A program made the position numbers and the translations under genes. A DNA stretch of 64,000 bases from Sanderia malayensis (Eukaryota > Cnidaria > Scyphozoa > Semaeostomeae > Pelagiidae). Location of the stretch: contig RQOL01000517.1 in assembly GCA_013076295.1 (NCBI GenBank), positions 1 through 64,000 on the forward strand, read 5' to 3'. The notes below the pieces were generated by a model. That model was not told where the DNA came from and ran no database searches. It was given only the letters and a program-made list of their open reading frames with translations. This document shows positions 47,101-61,000 of the stretch, piece by piece. Within the stretch, counting starts at the first letter, position 1. Each line of letters begins with the position of its first letter.

Positions 47101-49466
47101 ACGTAAGAACCGCTAAAACTAATCAATAATAGAGCATTCATTCCCACAATTTGCAGTAATGAAAAATAACCTTCATCCCCGCAATTTACACATGGATCCA
47201 CGCAAAAACTGTAAAAAGAGATAAAAAAGATAATATTCATTCCCACAATTTGCACCAATGAAAAATAACCTTCATTCCCACAACTTACACACGAATCAAC
47301 ATAAAAACACCTAAAATTAATAAAAACTTAAAGTTCATTCCCACAATTTGCACTAATGAAAAGAAACATTCATTCCCACAATTTAGACTGTTGAGAAATG
47401 ACATTGATTCCCACAATTTACACATTATTCCATGTAAAAAGAGCTAAAAAGTATATAACATTCTTTCCCACAATTTACACTAATGAAAAGTAACATTCAT
47501 TCCCACAACTTTTGTCAGTTCAAGATTTACACCCATTCCCACATTTCACACGTGAATCTACGTTAATCCATCTGAAAAATAGTGAAAACACTTTTAGTTA
47601 CTTTTTTCAGTCATATTAACATTCATTCCCACAACGTACACACGAATCAACATAAGTAAACCTAAAAAATACATATAAAAATATGACATTTAATCCCACA
47701 ATTTGCACTAATGAAAAGAAACATTCATTCCCACAAATTACAGTAATGGAAAAAAATTCATTCCCACAATTTCCACACGAAGCAACGTTAAAAACAGCTA
47801 AAGCTAACCAATAATAGAGCCTTCATTCCCACAATTTACACTAATGAAAAGTGACATTCATTCCTACAATTTAGACTGATGAAAGTTGACGTTGATTTCC
47901 ACACATTACAGTAATGAAAAAATATTCATTCCGACAATTTACGCACGAATCCACGCAAAAACGGCAAAAACAGATAAAAAAGATAATATTCATTCCCACC
48001 ATTTACACTAATGACAAGTGACATTCATTCCCACAATTTAGACTGATGAAAGTTGACATTGATTCCCACAAGTTACAGTAATAAAAATAGGATTAATCCC
48101 ACAATTTACACATGAATCCACGCAAAAACGGTAAAAACAGATAAAGAAGATAATATTCATTTAAACAACTTACACTAATGAAAAGTGACATTCATTCCCA
48201 CAACTTAGACTGACGAAAGTTGACATTGATTCCCACAACTTACACACGAATCAACATAAACACACCTAAAACTAATAAAAATTTAAAGTTCATTCCCACA
48301 ATTTACACTAATGAAAAGTAACCATGATTCACATAAATGAGAGTAATGAAAAAAAATTCCTTCATGCAATTTACACACGAATCAACGTGAGAACAGCTAA
48401 AACTAATCAATAATAGAGCATTCATTCCCACAATTTGCAGTAATAAAAAATAACCTTCATCACCACAATTTACACATGGATCCACGCAAAAACGGTAAAA
48501 AGAGATAAAAAAGATAATATTCATGCCCACAATTTCCATTAATGAAAAGTGACATTCATTCCCACAATTTAGACTGATGAAAGTTGACATTGATTCCCAC
48601 AATTTACAGTAATGAAAAATAAATTTCATCCCCACAATTTACACATGAATCCACGCAAAAACGGTAAAAAGAGATAAAAAAGATAATATTCATTCCCACA
48701 ATTTCAACTAATGAAAAGTGACATTCATTCCCACAATCTAGACTGATGAAAGTTAACATTCATTCCCACAACTTACACACGAATCAACATAAATACACCT
48801 AAAACTAATAAACATTTAAAGTTCATTCCCACAATTTACACTAATGAAAAGTAACCATGATTCACATAAATTACAGTAATGAAAAAAAATTCCTTCCCAC
48901 AATTTACACACGAATCAACGTAAGAACAGCTAAAACTAATAAAAAAATGACATTTATTCCCACAATTTGCACTAATGAAAAGAAGCATTCATTCCCACAA
49001 ATTACAGTAATAAAAAAAATTCATTCCCACAATTTCCACACGAATCAACGCTAAAAACAGCTAACGCTAATTAATAATAGAGCATTCATTCCCACAATTT
49101 GCAGTAATGAAAATAACCTTCATTCCCAAACTTACACTTGAATCCACGCAAAGACGGTAAAAACAGATAAAGAAGATAATATTCATTCCCACAATTTACA
49201 CTAATGAAAAGTGACATTCATTCCCACAATTTAGACTGATGAAAGTTGACATTGATTCCCACAATTTACACATTGTTCCACGTAAAAAGAGCTAAAAAGC
49301 ATATAGCATTCTTTCCCACAATTTCCACTAATAAACAGTAACCATGATTCACATAAATTACAGTAATGAAAAAAAATTCCTTCCCACAATTTACACACGA
49401 ATTCACGCAAAAACGGCAAAAACACATAAAAAAGATAATATTCATTCCCACAATTTACACTAATGA
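44150..49466. repeat. Satellite higher-order repeat, 2,658-bp tandem dimer
   Basis: Copies at about 44150-46807 and 46808-49466. Matching landmarks: 44398 with 47055, 45644 with 48303, 46572 with 49231 (offsets 2,657-2,659). The copies are nearly identical. Confidence 0.9.
44851..44990. repeat. Non-satellite island within the array (copy 1)
   Basis: Begins ACTTTTGTCAGTTCAAG and runs through CACACGTGAATCTACGTTAA and TTTTAGTTACTTTTTTCAGT before returning to the satellite core. It recurs at about 47505-47640 and 53571-53700. The sequence between its flanks is unlike the usual modules. Confidence 0.7.
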
Positions 49467-52400
49467 AAAGTGACATTCATTACCACAATTTGCAGTAATG
49501 AAAAATAACCTTCATTCCCACAACTTACACATGAATCCACGCAAAGACGGTAAAAACAGATAAAGAAGATAATATTCATTCCCACAATTTACACTAATGA
49601 AAAGTGACATTCATTCCCACAATTTGGACTGATGAAAGTTGACATTGATTCCCACAATTTACACATTATTCCACGTAAAAACAGCTAAAAAGCATATAGC
49701 ATTCATTCCCACACATTACACTAATGAATAGTAACCATGATTGACATAAATTACAGTAATGAAAAAAATTCCTTCCCGCAATTTACACACGAATCAACGT
49801 AAGAACAGCTAAAACTAATCAATAATAGAGGATTCATTCCCGCAATTTGCAGTAATGAACAATAACCTTCATCTCCAAAATTTACACATGAATCCATGCA
49901 AAGACGTTAAAAAGAGATAAAGAAAATAATATTCATTCCTACAATTTACACTAATAAAAGTTGACATTCATTCCCACAATTTTGACTGATGAAAGTTGAC
50001 ATTGATTCCCACAATTTACAGTAATGAAAAATAACATTCAGTCTCACAATTTACACATGAATCCACGCAAAAACGGTAAAAAGAGATAAAAAAGATAATA
50101 TTCATTCCCACAATTTCAACTAATGAAAAGTGACATTCATTCCCACAATCTAGACTGATGAAAGTTAACATTCATTCCCACAACTTACACACGAATCAAC
50201 ATAAATACACCTAAAACTAATAAACATTTAAAGTTCATTCCCACAATTTACACTAATGAAAAGTAACCATGATTCACATAAATTACAGTAATGAAAAAAA
50301 ATTCCTTCCCACAATTTACACACGAATCAACGTAAGAACAGCTAAAACTAATAAAAAAATGACATTTATTCCCACAATTGGCACTAATGAAAAGAAGCAT
50401 TCATTCCCACAAATTACAGTAATAAAAAAAATTCATTCCCACAATTTCCACACGAATCAACGCTAAAAACAGCTAACGCTAATTAATAATAGAGCATTCA
50501 TTCCCACAATTTGCAGTAATGAAAAATAACCTTCATTCCCAAACTTACACTTGAATCCACGCAAAGACGGTAAAAACAGATAAAGAAGATAATATTCATT
50601 CCCACAATTTACACTAATGAAAAGTGACATTCATTCCCACAATTTAGACTGATGAAAGTTGACATTGATTCCCACAATTTACACATTGTTCCACGTAAAA
50701 AGAGCTAAAAAGCATATAGCATTCTTTCCCACAATTTCCACTAATAAACAGTAACCATGATTCACATAAATTACAGTAATGAAAAAAAATTCCTTCCCAC
50801 AATTTACACACGAATTCACGCAAAAACGGCAAAAACACATAAAAAAGATAATATTCATTCCCACAATTTACACTAATGAAAAGTGACATTCATTACCACA
50901 ATTTGCAGTAATGAAAAATAACCTTCATTCCCACAACTTACACATGAATCCACGCAAAGACGGTAAAAACAGATAAAGAAGATAATATTCATTCCCACAA
51001 TTTACACTAATGAAAAGTGACATTCATTCCCACAATTTGGACTGATGAAAGTTGACATTGATTCCCACAATTTACACATTATTCCACGTAAAAACAGCTA
51101 AAAAGCATATAGCATTCATTCCCACACATTACACTAATGAATAGTAACCATGATTGACATAAATTACAGTAATGAAAAAAATTCCTTCCCGCAATTTACA
51201 CACGAATCAACGTAAGAACAGCTAAAACTAATCAATAATAGAGGATTCATTCCCGCAATTTGCAGTAATGAACAATAACCTTCATCTCCAAAATTTACAC
51301 ATGAATCCATGCAAAGACGTTAAAAAGAGATAAAGAAAATAATATTCATTCCTACAATTTACACTAATAAAAGTTGACATTCATTCCCACAATTTTGACT
51401 GATGAAAGTTGACATTGATTCCCACAATTTACAGTAATGAAAAATAACATTCAGTCTCACAATTTACACATGAATCCACGCAAAAACGGTAAAAAGAGAT
51501 AAAAAAGATAATATTCATTCCCACAATTTCAACTAATGAAAAGTGACATTCATTCCCACAATCTAGACTGATGAAAGTTAACATTCATTCCCACAACTTA
51601 CACACGAATCAACATAAATACACCTAAAACTAATAAACATTTAAAGTTCATTCCCACAATTTACACTAATGAAAAGTAACCATGATTCACATAAATTACA
51701 GTAATGAAAAAAAATTCCTTCCCACAATTTACACACGAATCAACGTAAGAACAGCTAAAACTAATAAAAAAATGACATTTATTCCCACAATTGGCACTAA
51801 TGAAAAGAAGCATTCATTCCCACAAATTACAGTAATAAAAAAAATTCATTCCCACAATTTCCACACGAATCAACGCTAAAAACAGCTAACGCTAATTAAT
51901 AATAGAGCATTCATTCCCACAATTTGCAGTAATGAAAAATAACCTTCATTCCCAAACTTACACTTGAATCCACGCAAAGACGGTAAAAACAGATAAAGAA
52001 GATAATATTCATTCCCACAATTTACACTAATGAAAAGTGACATTCATTCCCACAATTTAGACTGATGAAAGTTGACATTGATTCCCACAATTTACACATT
52101 GTTCCACGTAAAAAGAGCTAAAAAGCATATAGCATTCTTTCCCACAATTTCCACTAATAAACAGTAACCATGATTCACATAAATTACAGTAATGAAAAAA
52201 AATTCCTTCCCACAATTTACACACGAATTCACGCAAAAACGGCAAAAACACATAAAAAAGATAATATTCATTCCCACAATTTACACTAATGAAAAGTGAC
52301 ATTCATTACCACAATTTGCAGTAATGAAAAATAACCTTCATTCCCACAACTTACACATGAATCCACGCAAAGACGGTAAAAACAGATAAAGAAGATAATA

Positions 52401-52868
52401 TTCATTCCCACAATTTACACTAATGAAAAGTGACATTCATTCCCACAATTTGGACTGATGAAAGTTGACATTGATTCCCACAATTTACACATTATTCCAC
52501 GTAAAAACAGCTAAAAAGCATATAGCATTCATTCCCACACATTACACTAATGAATAGTAACCATGATTGACATAAATTACAGTAATGAAAAAAATTCCTT
52601 CCCGCAATTTACACACGAATCAACGTAAGAACAGCTAAAACTAATCAATAATAGAGGATTCATTCCCGCAATTTGCAGTAATGAACAATAACCTTCATCT
52701 CCAAAATTTACACATGAATCCATGCAAAGACGTTAAAAAGAGATAAAGAAAATAATATTCATTCCTACAATTTACACTAATAAAAGTTGACATTCATTCC
52801 CACAATTTTGACTGATGAAAGTTGACATTGATTCCCACAATTTACAGTAATGAAAAATAACATTCAGT
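48630..52868. repeat. Satellite higher-order repeat, 1,413-bp tandem trimer
   Basis: Copies near 48630-50042, 50043-51455 and 51456-52868; landmarks 48857, 50269, 51682 and 49231, 50644, 52057 are 1,412-1,413 bp apart. It overlaps the second copy of the 2,658-bp dimer, so it arose on top of that repeat. Confidence 0.9.
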
Positions 52869-55620
52869 CTCACAATTTACACATGAATCCACGCAAAAAC
52901 AGCAAAAACAAGTAAAAAAAAACATTCAATCCCACAATTTGCACTAATGAAAAGTGACATTCATTCCCACAATCTAGACTGATGAAAGTTAACATTCATT
53001 CCCACAACTTACACACAAATCAACATAAATACACCTAAAACTAATAAACATTTAAAATTCATTCCCACAATTTACACTAATGAAAAGTAACCATGATTCA
53101 CATAAATTACAGTAATGAAAAAAAATTCCATCCCACAATTTACACATGAATCAACGTAAGAACAGCTAAAACTAATCAATAATAGAGGATTCATTACCGC
53201 AATTTGCAGTAATGAAAAATAACCTTCATCCCCATAATTTACACATGAATCCACGCAAAAACGGTAAAAACAGATAAAAAGATAATATTCATTCCCAAAA
53301 TTTGCACTAATGAAAAGAAACATCCATTCCCACAATTTGCAGTAATGAAAAATAACCTTCATCCCCACAATTTACACATATATCCACGTAAGAGACAGCT
53401 AAAACTAATCAATAATAGAGGATTGATTCCCGCAATTTGCAGTAATGATAAATAACCTTCATCCCCAAAATTTACACATGAATCAACGGAAAAACGGTAA
53501 AAAGAGATAAAAAAGATAATATTCATTCCCACAATTTGCACTAAGGAAAAGAAACATTCATTCTCACAACTTTTGTCAGTTCAAGATTTACACCCATTCC
53601 CACATTTCACACGTGAATCTACGTTAATCCATCTGAAAAATAGTGAAAACACTTCTAGTTACTTTTTTCAGTCATATTAACATTCATTCCCACAACGTAC
53701 ACACGAATCAACATAAGTAAACCTAAAAAATACATATAAAAATATGACATTTAATCCCACAATTTGCACTAATGAAAAGAAACATTCATTCCCACAAATT
53801 ACAGTAATGGAAAAAAATTCATTCCCACAATTTCCACACGAAGCAACGTTAAAAACAGCTAAAGCTAATCAATAATAGAGCCTTCATTCCCACAATTTAC
53901 ACTAATGAAAAGTGACATTCATTCCTACAATTTAGACTGATGAAAGTTGACGTTGATTTCCACACATTACAGTAATGAAAAAATATTCATTCCGACAATT
54001 TACGCACGAATCCACGCAAAAACGGTAAAAACAGATAAAGAAGATAATATTCATTTAAACAACTTACACTAAAGAAAAGTGACATTCATTCCCACAATTT
54101 AGACTGATGAAAGTTGACATTGATTCCCACAATTTACAGTAATGAAAAATAAATTTCATCCCCACAATTTACACATGAATCCACGCAAAAACGGTAAAAA
54201 GAGATAAAAAAGATAATATTCATTCCCACAATTTCAACTAATGAAAAGTGACATTCATTCCCACAATCTAGACTGATGAAAGTTAACATTCATTCCCACA
54301 ACTTACACACGAATCAACATAAATACACCTAAAACTAATAAACATTTAAAGTTCATTCCCACAATTTACACTAATGAAAAGTAACCATGATTCACATAAA
54401 TTACAGTAATGAAAAAAAATTCCTTCCCACAATTTACACACGAATTCACGCAAAAACGGCAAAAACACATAAAAAAGATAATATTCATTCCCACAATTTA
54501 CACTAATGAAAAGTGACATTCATTACCACAATTTGCAGTAATGAAAAATAACCTTCATTCCCACAACTTACACATGAATCCTCGCAAAGACGGTAAAAAC
54601 AGATAAAGAAGATAATATTCATTCCCACAATTTACACTAATGAAAAGTGACATTCATTCCCACAATTTGGACTGATGAAAGTTGACATTGATTCCCACAA
54701 TTTACACATTATTCCACGTAAAAATAGCTAAAAAGCATATAGCATTCATTCCCACACATTACACTAATAAATAGTAACCATGATTGACATAAATTACAGT
54801 AATGAAAAAAATTCCTTCCCGCAATTTACACACGAATCAACGTAAGAACAGCTAAAACTAATCAATAATAGAGGATTCATTCCCGCAATTTGCAGTAATG
54901 AACAATAACCTTCATCTCCAAAATTTACACATGAATCCATGCAAAGACGTTAAAAAGAGATAAAGAAAATAATATTCATTCCTACAATTTACACTAATAA
55001 AAGTTGACATTCATTCCCACAATTTTGACTGATGAAAGTTGACATTGATTCCCACAATTTACAGTAATGAAAAATAACATTCAGTCTCACAATTTACACA
55101 TGAATCCACGCAAAAACAGCAAAAACAAGTAAAAAAAAACATTCAATCCCACAATTTGCACTAATGAAAAGTGACATTCATTCCCACAATCTAGACTGAT
55201 GAAAGTTAACATTCATTCCCACAACTTACACACAAATCAACATAAATACACCTAAAACTAATAAACATTTAAAATTCATTCCCACAATTTACACTAATGA
55301 AAAGTAACCATGATTCACATAAATTACAGTAATGAAAAAAAATTCCATCCCACAATTTACACATGAATCAACGTAAGAACAGCTAAAACTAATCAATAAT
55401 AGAGGATTCATTACCGCAATTTGCAGTAATGAAAAATAACCTTCATCCCCATAATTTACACATGAATCCACGCAAAAACGGTAAAAACAGATAAAAAGAT
55501 AATATTCATTCCCACAATTTGCACTAATGAAAAGAAACATCCATTCCCACAATTTGCAGTAATGAAAAATAACCTTCATCCCCACAATTTACACATATAT
55601 CCACGTAAGAGACAGCTAAA
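52140..55620. repeat. Satellite: repeated segment at 2,217-bp spacing around an island
   Basis: About 52150-53400 is repeated at 54370-55620 (landmarks 53072 and 55289). Between them lies 53545-54370 with the third copy of the island (53571-53700) and parts of the 2,658-bp repeat. Confidence 0.82.
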
Positions 55621-58600
55621 ACTAAACAATTATAGAAGATTCATTCCCGCAATTTGCAGTAATGAAAAATAACCTTCATCCCCACAATTTACATATGAAT
55701 CCACGCAAAAACGGGAAAAACGGATAAAATAGATAATATTCATTCCCACAATTTACACTAATGAAAAATAACCTTCATTCCCACAATTTACACTAATGAA
55801 AGGTGGCATTCATTTCCACAATTTAGACTTTTGAGAAATGACATTGATTCCCACAATTTACACATTATTCCACGTAAAAAGAGCTAAAGAGTATATAGCA
55901 TTCTTTCCCACAATTTACACTAATGAAAAGTAACCATGATTCACATAAATGACAGTAATGAAAAAAAATTCATTCCCACAATTCACATACGAATCAACGT
56001 AAAAACAGCTAAACTAATCAATAATAGAGGATTCATTCCCGCAATTTGCGGTAATGAAAAATAACCTTCATCCCCACAATTTACACATGAATCCACGCAA
56101 AAACGGTAAAAACAGATAAAAAGATAATATTCATTCCCACAATTTGCACTAATGAAAAGAAACATTCATTCTCACAATTTGCAGTAATGAAAAATAACCT
56201 TCATCCCCACAATTTACACATGAATCCACGTAAAAACGGTAAAAACAGATAAAAAAGATTATATTCATTCCCACAATTTGCACTAATGAAAAGAAACATC
56301 CATTCCCACAATTTGCAGTAATGAAAACTAACCTTCATCCCCACAATTTACACATGAATCCACGTAAGAACAGCTAAAACTAAACAACAATAGAGGATAC
56401 ATTCCCACAATTTGCAGTAATGAAAAATAACCTTCATCCCCACAATTTACACTAATGGAAGGTGACATTCATTTCCACATTTAGACTTTTGAGAAATGAC
56501 ATTGATTCCCACAATTTACACATTATTCCACGTAAAAACAGGTAAAAAGCATATAGCATTCTTTCCCACAATTTCCACTAATAAAAAGTAACCATGATTC
56601 ACATAAATTACAGTAATGAAAAAAAATTCCTTCCCACAATTTACACACGAATTCACGCAAAAACGGCAAAAACAGATAAAAAAGATAATATTCATTCCCA
56701 CAATTTACACTAATGAAAAGTGACATTCATTCCCACAATTTACAGTAATAAAAATAAGATTAATCCCACAACTACACATGAATCCATGCAAAAACGGTAA
56801 AAACAGATAAAGAAGATAATATTCATTCAAACAATTTACACTAATGAAAAGTGACATTTATTCCCACAATTTAGACTGACAAAAGTTGACATTGATTGCC
56901 ACAACTTACACACGAATCAACAAAAATACACTTAAAACTAATAAAAATTTAAAGTTCATTCCCACACATTACACTAATGAATAGTAACCATGATTGACAT
57001 AAATTACAGTAATGAAAAAAATTCCTTCCCGCAATTTACACACGAATCAACGTAAGAACAGCTAAAACTAATCAATAATAGAGCATTCATTCCCACAATT
57101 TACACTAATGAAAAGTGACATTCATTCCCACAATTTTGACTGATGAAAGTTGACATTGATTCCCACAATTTACAGTAATGAAAAATAACATTCAGTCTCA
57201 CAATTTACACATGAATCCACGCAAAAACAGCAAAAACAAGTAAAAAAAAAACATTCAATCCCACAATTTGCACTAATGAAAAGTGACATTCATTCCCACA
57301 ATCTAGACTGATGAAAGTTAACATTCATTCCCACAACTTACACAAAAGTCAACATAAATACACCTAAAACTAATAAACATTTAAAATTCATTTCCACAAT
57401 TTACACTAATGAAAAGTAACCATGATTCACATAAATTACAGTAATGAAAAAAAATTCATTCCCACAATTTACATACGAATCAACGTAAGAACAGCTAAAC
57501 TAATCAATAATAGAGGATTCATTCCCGCAATTTGCAGTAATGAAAAATAACCTTCATCCCCACAATTTACACATGAATCCACGCAAAAACGGTAAAAACA
57601 GATATAAAGATAATATTCATTCCCACAATTTGCACTAATGAAAAGAAACATCCATTCCCGCAATTTGCAGTAATGAAAAATAACCTTCATCCCCACAATT
57701 TACACATGAATCCACGCAAAAACGGGAAAAACAGATAAAAAAGATAATATTCATTCCCACAATTTACACTAATGAAAAACAACCTTCATTCCCACAATTT
57801 ACACTAATGAAAGGTGACATTCCTTCCCACAATTTAGACTGTTGAGAAATGACATTGATTCCCACAATTTACACATTATTCCACGTAAAAAGAGCTAAAG
57901 AGTATATAGCATTCTTTCCCACAATTTACACTAATGAAAAGTAACCATGATTCACATAAATGACAGTAATGAAAAAAAATTCATTCCCACAATTCACATA
58001 CGAATCAACGTAAAAACAGCTAAACTAATCAATAATAGAGGATTCATTCCCGCAATTTGCGGTAATGAAAAATAACCTTCATCCCCACAATTTACACATG
58101 AATCCACGCAAAAACGGTAAAAACAGATAAAAAGATAATATTCATTCCCACAATTTGCACTAATGAAAAGAAACATCCATTCCCACAATTTGCAGTAATG
58201 AAAAATAACCTTCATCCCCACAATTTACACATGAATCCACGCAAAAACGGGAAAAACGGATAAAAAAGATAATATTCATTCCCACAATTTACACTAATGA
58301 AAAATAACCTTCATTCCCACAATTTACACTAATGAAAGGTGACATTCATTTCCACAATTTAGACTTTTGAGAAATGACATTGATTCCCACAATTTACACA
58401 TTATTCCAAATAAAAAGAGCTAAAAAGTATATAGCATTCTTTCCCACAATTTACACTCATGAAAAGTAACCATGATTCACATAAATGACAGCAATGAAAA
58501 AAAATTCCTTCCCACAATTTACACACGAATCAACTTATAAACAGCTAAAACTAAACAATAATAGAGGATTGATTCCCGCAATTTGCAGTAATGATAAATA

Positions 58601-60000
58601 ACCTTCATCCCCATAATTTACACATGAATCAACGGAAAAACGGTAAAAAGAGATAAAAAGGATAATATTCATTCCCACAATTTGCACTAAGGAAAAGAAA
58701 CATTCATTCCCACAATTTGCAGTAATGAAAAATAACCTTCATCCCCACATTTTACACATGAATCCACGCCAAAACGGGAAAAACAGATAAAAAAGATAAT
58801 ATTCATTCCCACAATTTACACTAATGAAAAATAACCTTCATTCCCACAATTTACACATGAACCCACGCAAAAACGGTAAAAACAGATAAAAAAGATTATA
58901 TTCATTCCCACAATTTGCACTAATGAAAAGAAACATCCATTCCCACAATTTGCAGTAATGAAAACTAACCTTCATCCCCACAATTTACACATGAATCCAC
59001 GTAAGAACAGCTAAAACTAAACAACAATAGAGGATTCATTCCCACAATTTGCAGTAATGAAAAATAACCTTCATCCCCACAATTTACACATGAATCCACG
59101 CAAAAACGGGAAAAACGGATAAAAAAGATAATATTCATTCCCACAATTTACACTAATGAAAAATAACCTTCATTCCCATAATTTACACTAATGAAAGGTG
59201 ACATTCATTTCCACAATTTAGACTTTTGAGAAATGACATTGATTCCCACAATTTACACATTATTCCACATAAAAAGAGCTAAAAAGTATATAGCATTCTT
59301 TCCCACAATTTACACTCATGAAAAGTAACCATGATTCACATAAATGACAGTAATGAAAAAAAAATCCTTCCCACAATTTACACACGAATCAACGTATAAA
59401 CAGATAAAACTAAACAATAATAGAGGATTCATTCCCGCAATTTGCAGTAGTGAAAAATAACCTTAATCCCCACAATTTACACATGAATCCACGCAAAAAC
59501 GGGAAAAACAGATAAAAAAGATAATATTCATTCCCACAATTTACACTAATGAAAAATAACCTTCATTCCCACAATTTACACTAATGAAAGGTGACATTCA
59601 TTTCCACAATTTAGACTTTTGAGAAATGACATTGATTCCCACAATTTACACATTATTCCAAGTAAAAAGAGATAAAAAGTATATAGCATTCTTTCCGACA
59701 ATTTCCACTAATGAAAAGTAACCATGATTCACATAAATTACAGTAATGAAAGAAATTCATTCCCACAATTTTAGCTGTTCAACGTAAGAACAGCTAAAAC
59801 TAAACAATAATAGAGCATTCATTCCCACAATTTGCAGCAATGAAAAACAACCTTCATCCCCACAATTTACACGTGAATCCACGCAAAAACGGTAAAAAAA
59901 GAATAAAAAAGATAATATTCATTCCCACAATTTACACTAATGAAAATTGACATTCATTCTGACAATTTAGACTGATGAAAGTTGACATTGATTCCCACAT
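55621..60000. repeat. Satellite block B, further modular array
   Basis: Same modules, with a variant TAGACTTTTGAGAAATGACA recurring (about 55826, 56483, 58358, 59218, 59608) and a segment at 55983 repeated at 57994. No gene seen. Confidence 0.85.
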
Positions 60001-61000
60001 TTTACACATTATTCCACGTAAAAACAGCTAAAAAAAATATAGCATTCTTTCCCACAATTTACACTAAGGAAAAGTAACCATGATTCACTTAAATTACAGT
60101 AATGAAAAAAATTCCTTCCCACAATTTCCACTAGAATCAACGCTAAAAACAGCTAAAGCTAATCAATAATAGAGCATTGATTCACACAATTTGCAGTAAT
60201 GAAAAATAACGTTCATCCCCTCAATTTACACATGAATCCACGCAAAGACGGTAAAAACAGATAAAGAAGATAATATTCATTCCCACAATTTACACCAATG
60301 AAAAGTGACATTCATTCTGACAATTTAGACTGATGAAAGTTGACATTGATTCCCACAATTTACACATTATTCCACGTAAAAACAGCTAAAAAAAATATAG
60401 CATTCTTTCCCACAATTTACACTAATGAAAAGTAACCATGATTCACTTAAATTACAGTAATGAAAAAAAATTCCTTCCCACAATTTCCACACGAATCAAC
60501 GCTAAAAACAGCTAAAGCTAATCAATAATAGAGCATTGATTCACACAATTTGCAGTAATGAAAAATAACGTTCATCCCCTCAATTTACACATGAATCCAC
60601 GCAAAGACGGTAAAAACAGATAAAGAAGATAATATTCATTCCAACAATTTACACTAATGAAAAGTGACAATCATTCTGACAATTTAGACTGATGAAAGTT
60701 GACATTGATTCCCACAATTTACACATTATTCCACGTAAAAACAGCTAAAAAAAATATAGCATTCTTTCCCACAATTTACACTAATGAAAAGTAACCTTGA
60801 TTCACATAAATTACAGTAATGAAAAAAAATTCCTTCCCACAATCTACACACGAATCAACGTAAGAACAGCTAAAACTAAACAATAATAGAGCATTCATTC
60901 CCACAATTTGCAGCAATGAAAAACAACCTTCATTCCCACAATTTACAGGTGAATCCACGCAAAAACGGTAAAAAGGGATAAAAAAGATAATATTCATTCC
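60001..61000. repeat. Satellite: about 359-bp tandem trimer
   Basis: The marker ATTCCACGTAAAAACAGC recurs at 60011, 60369 and 60728. Each unit comprises several basic modules. Confidence 0.82.
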
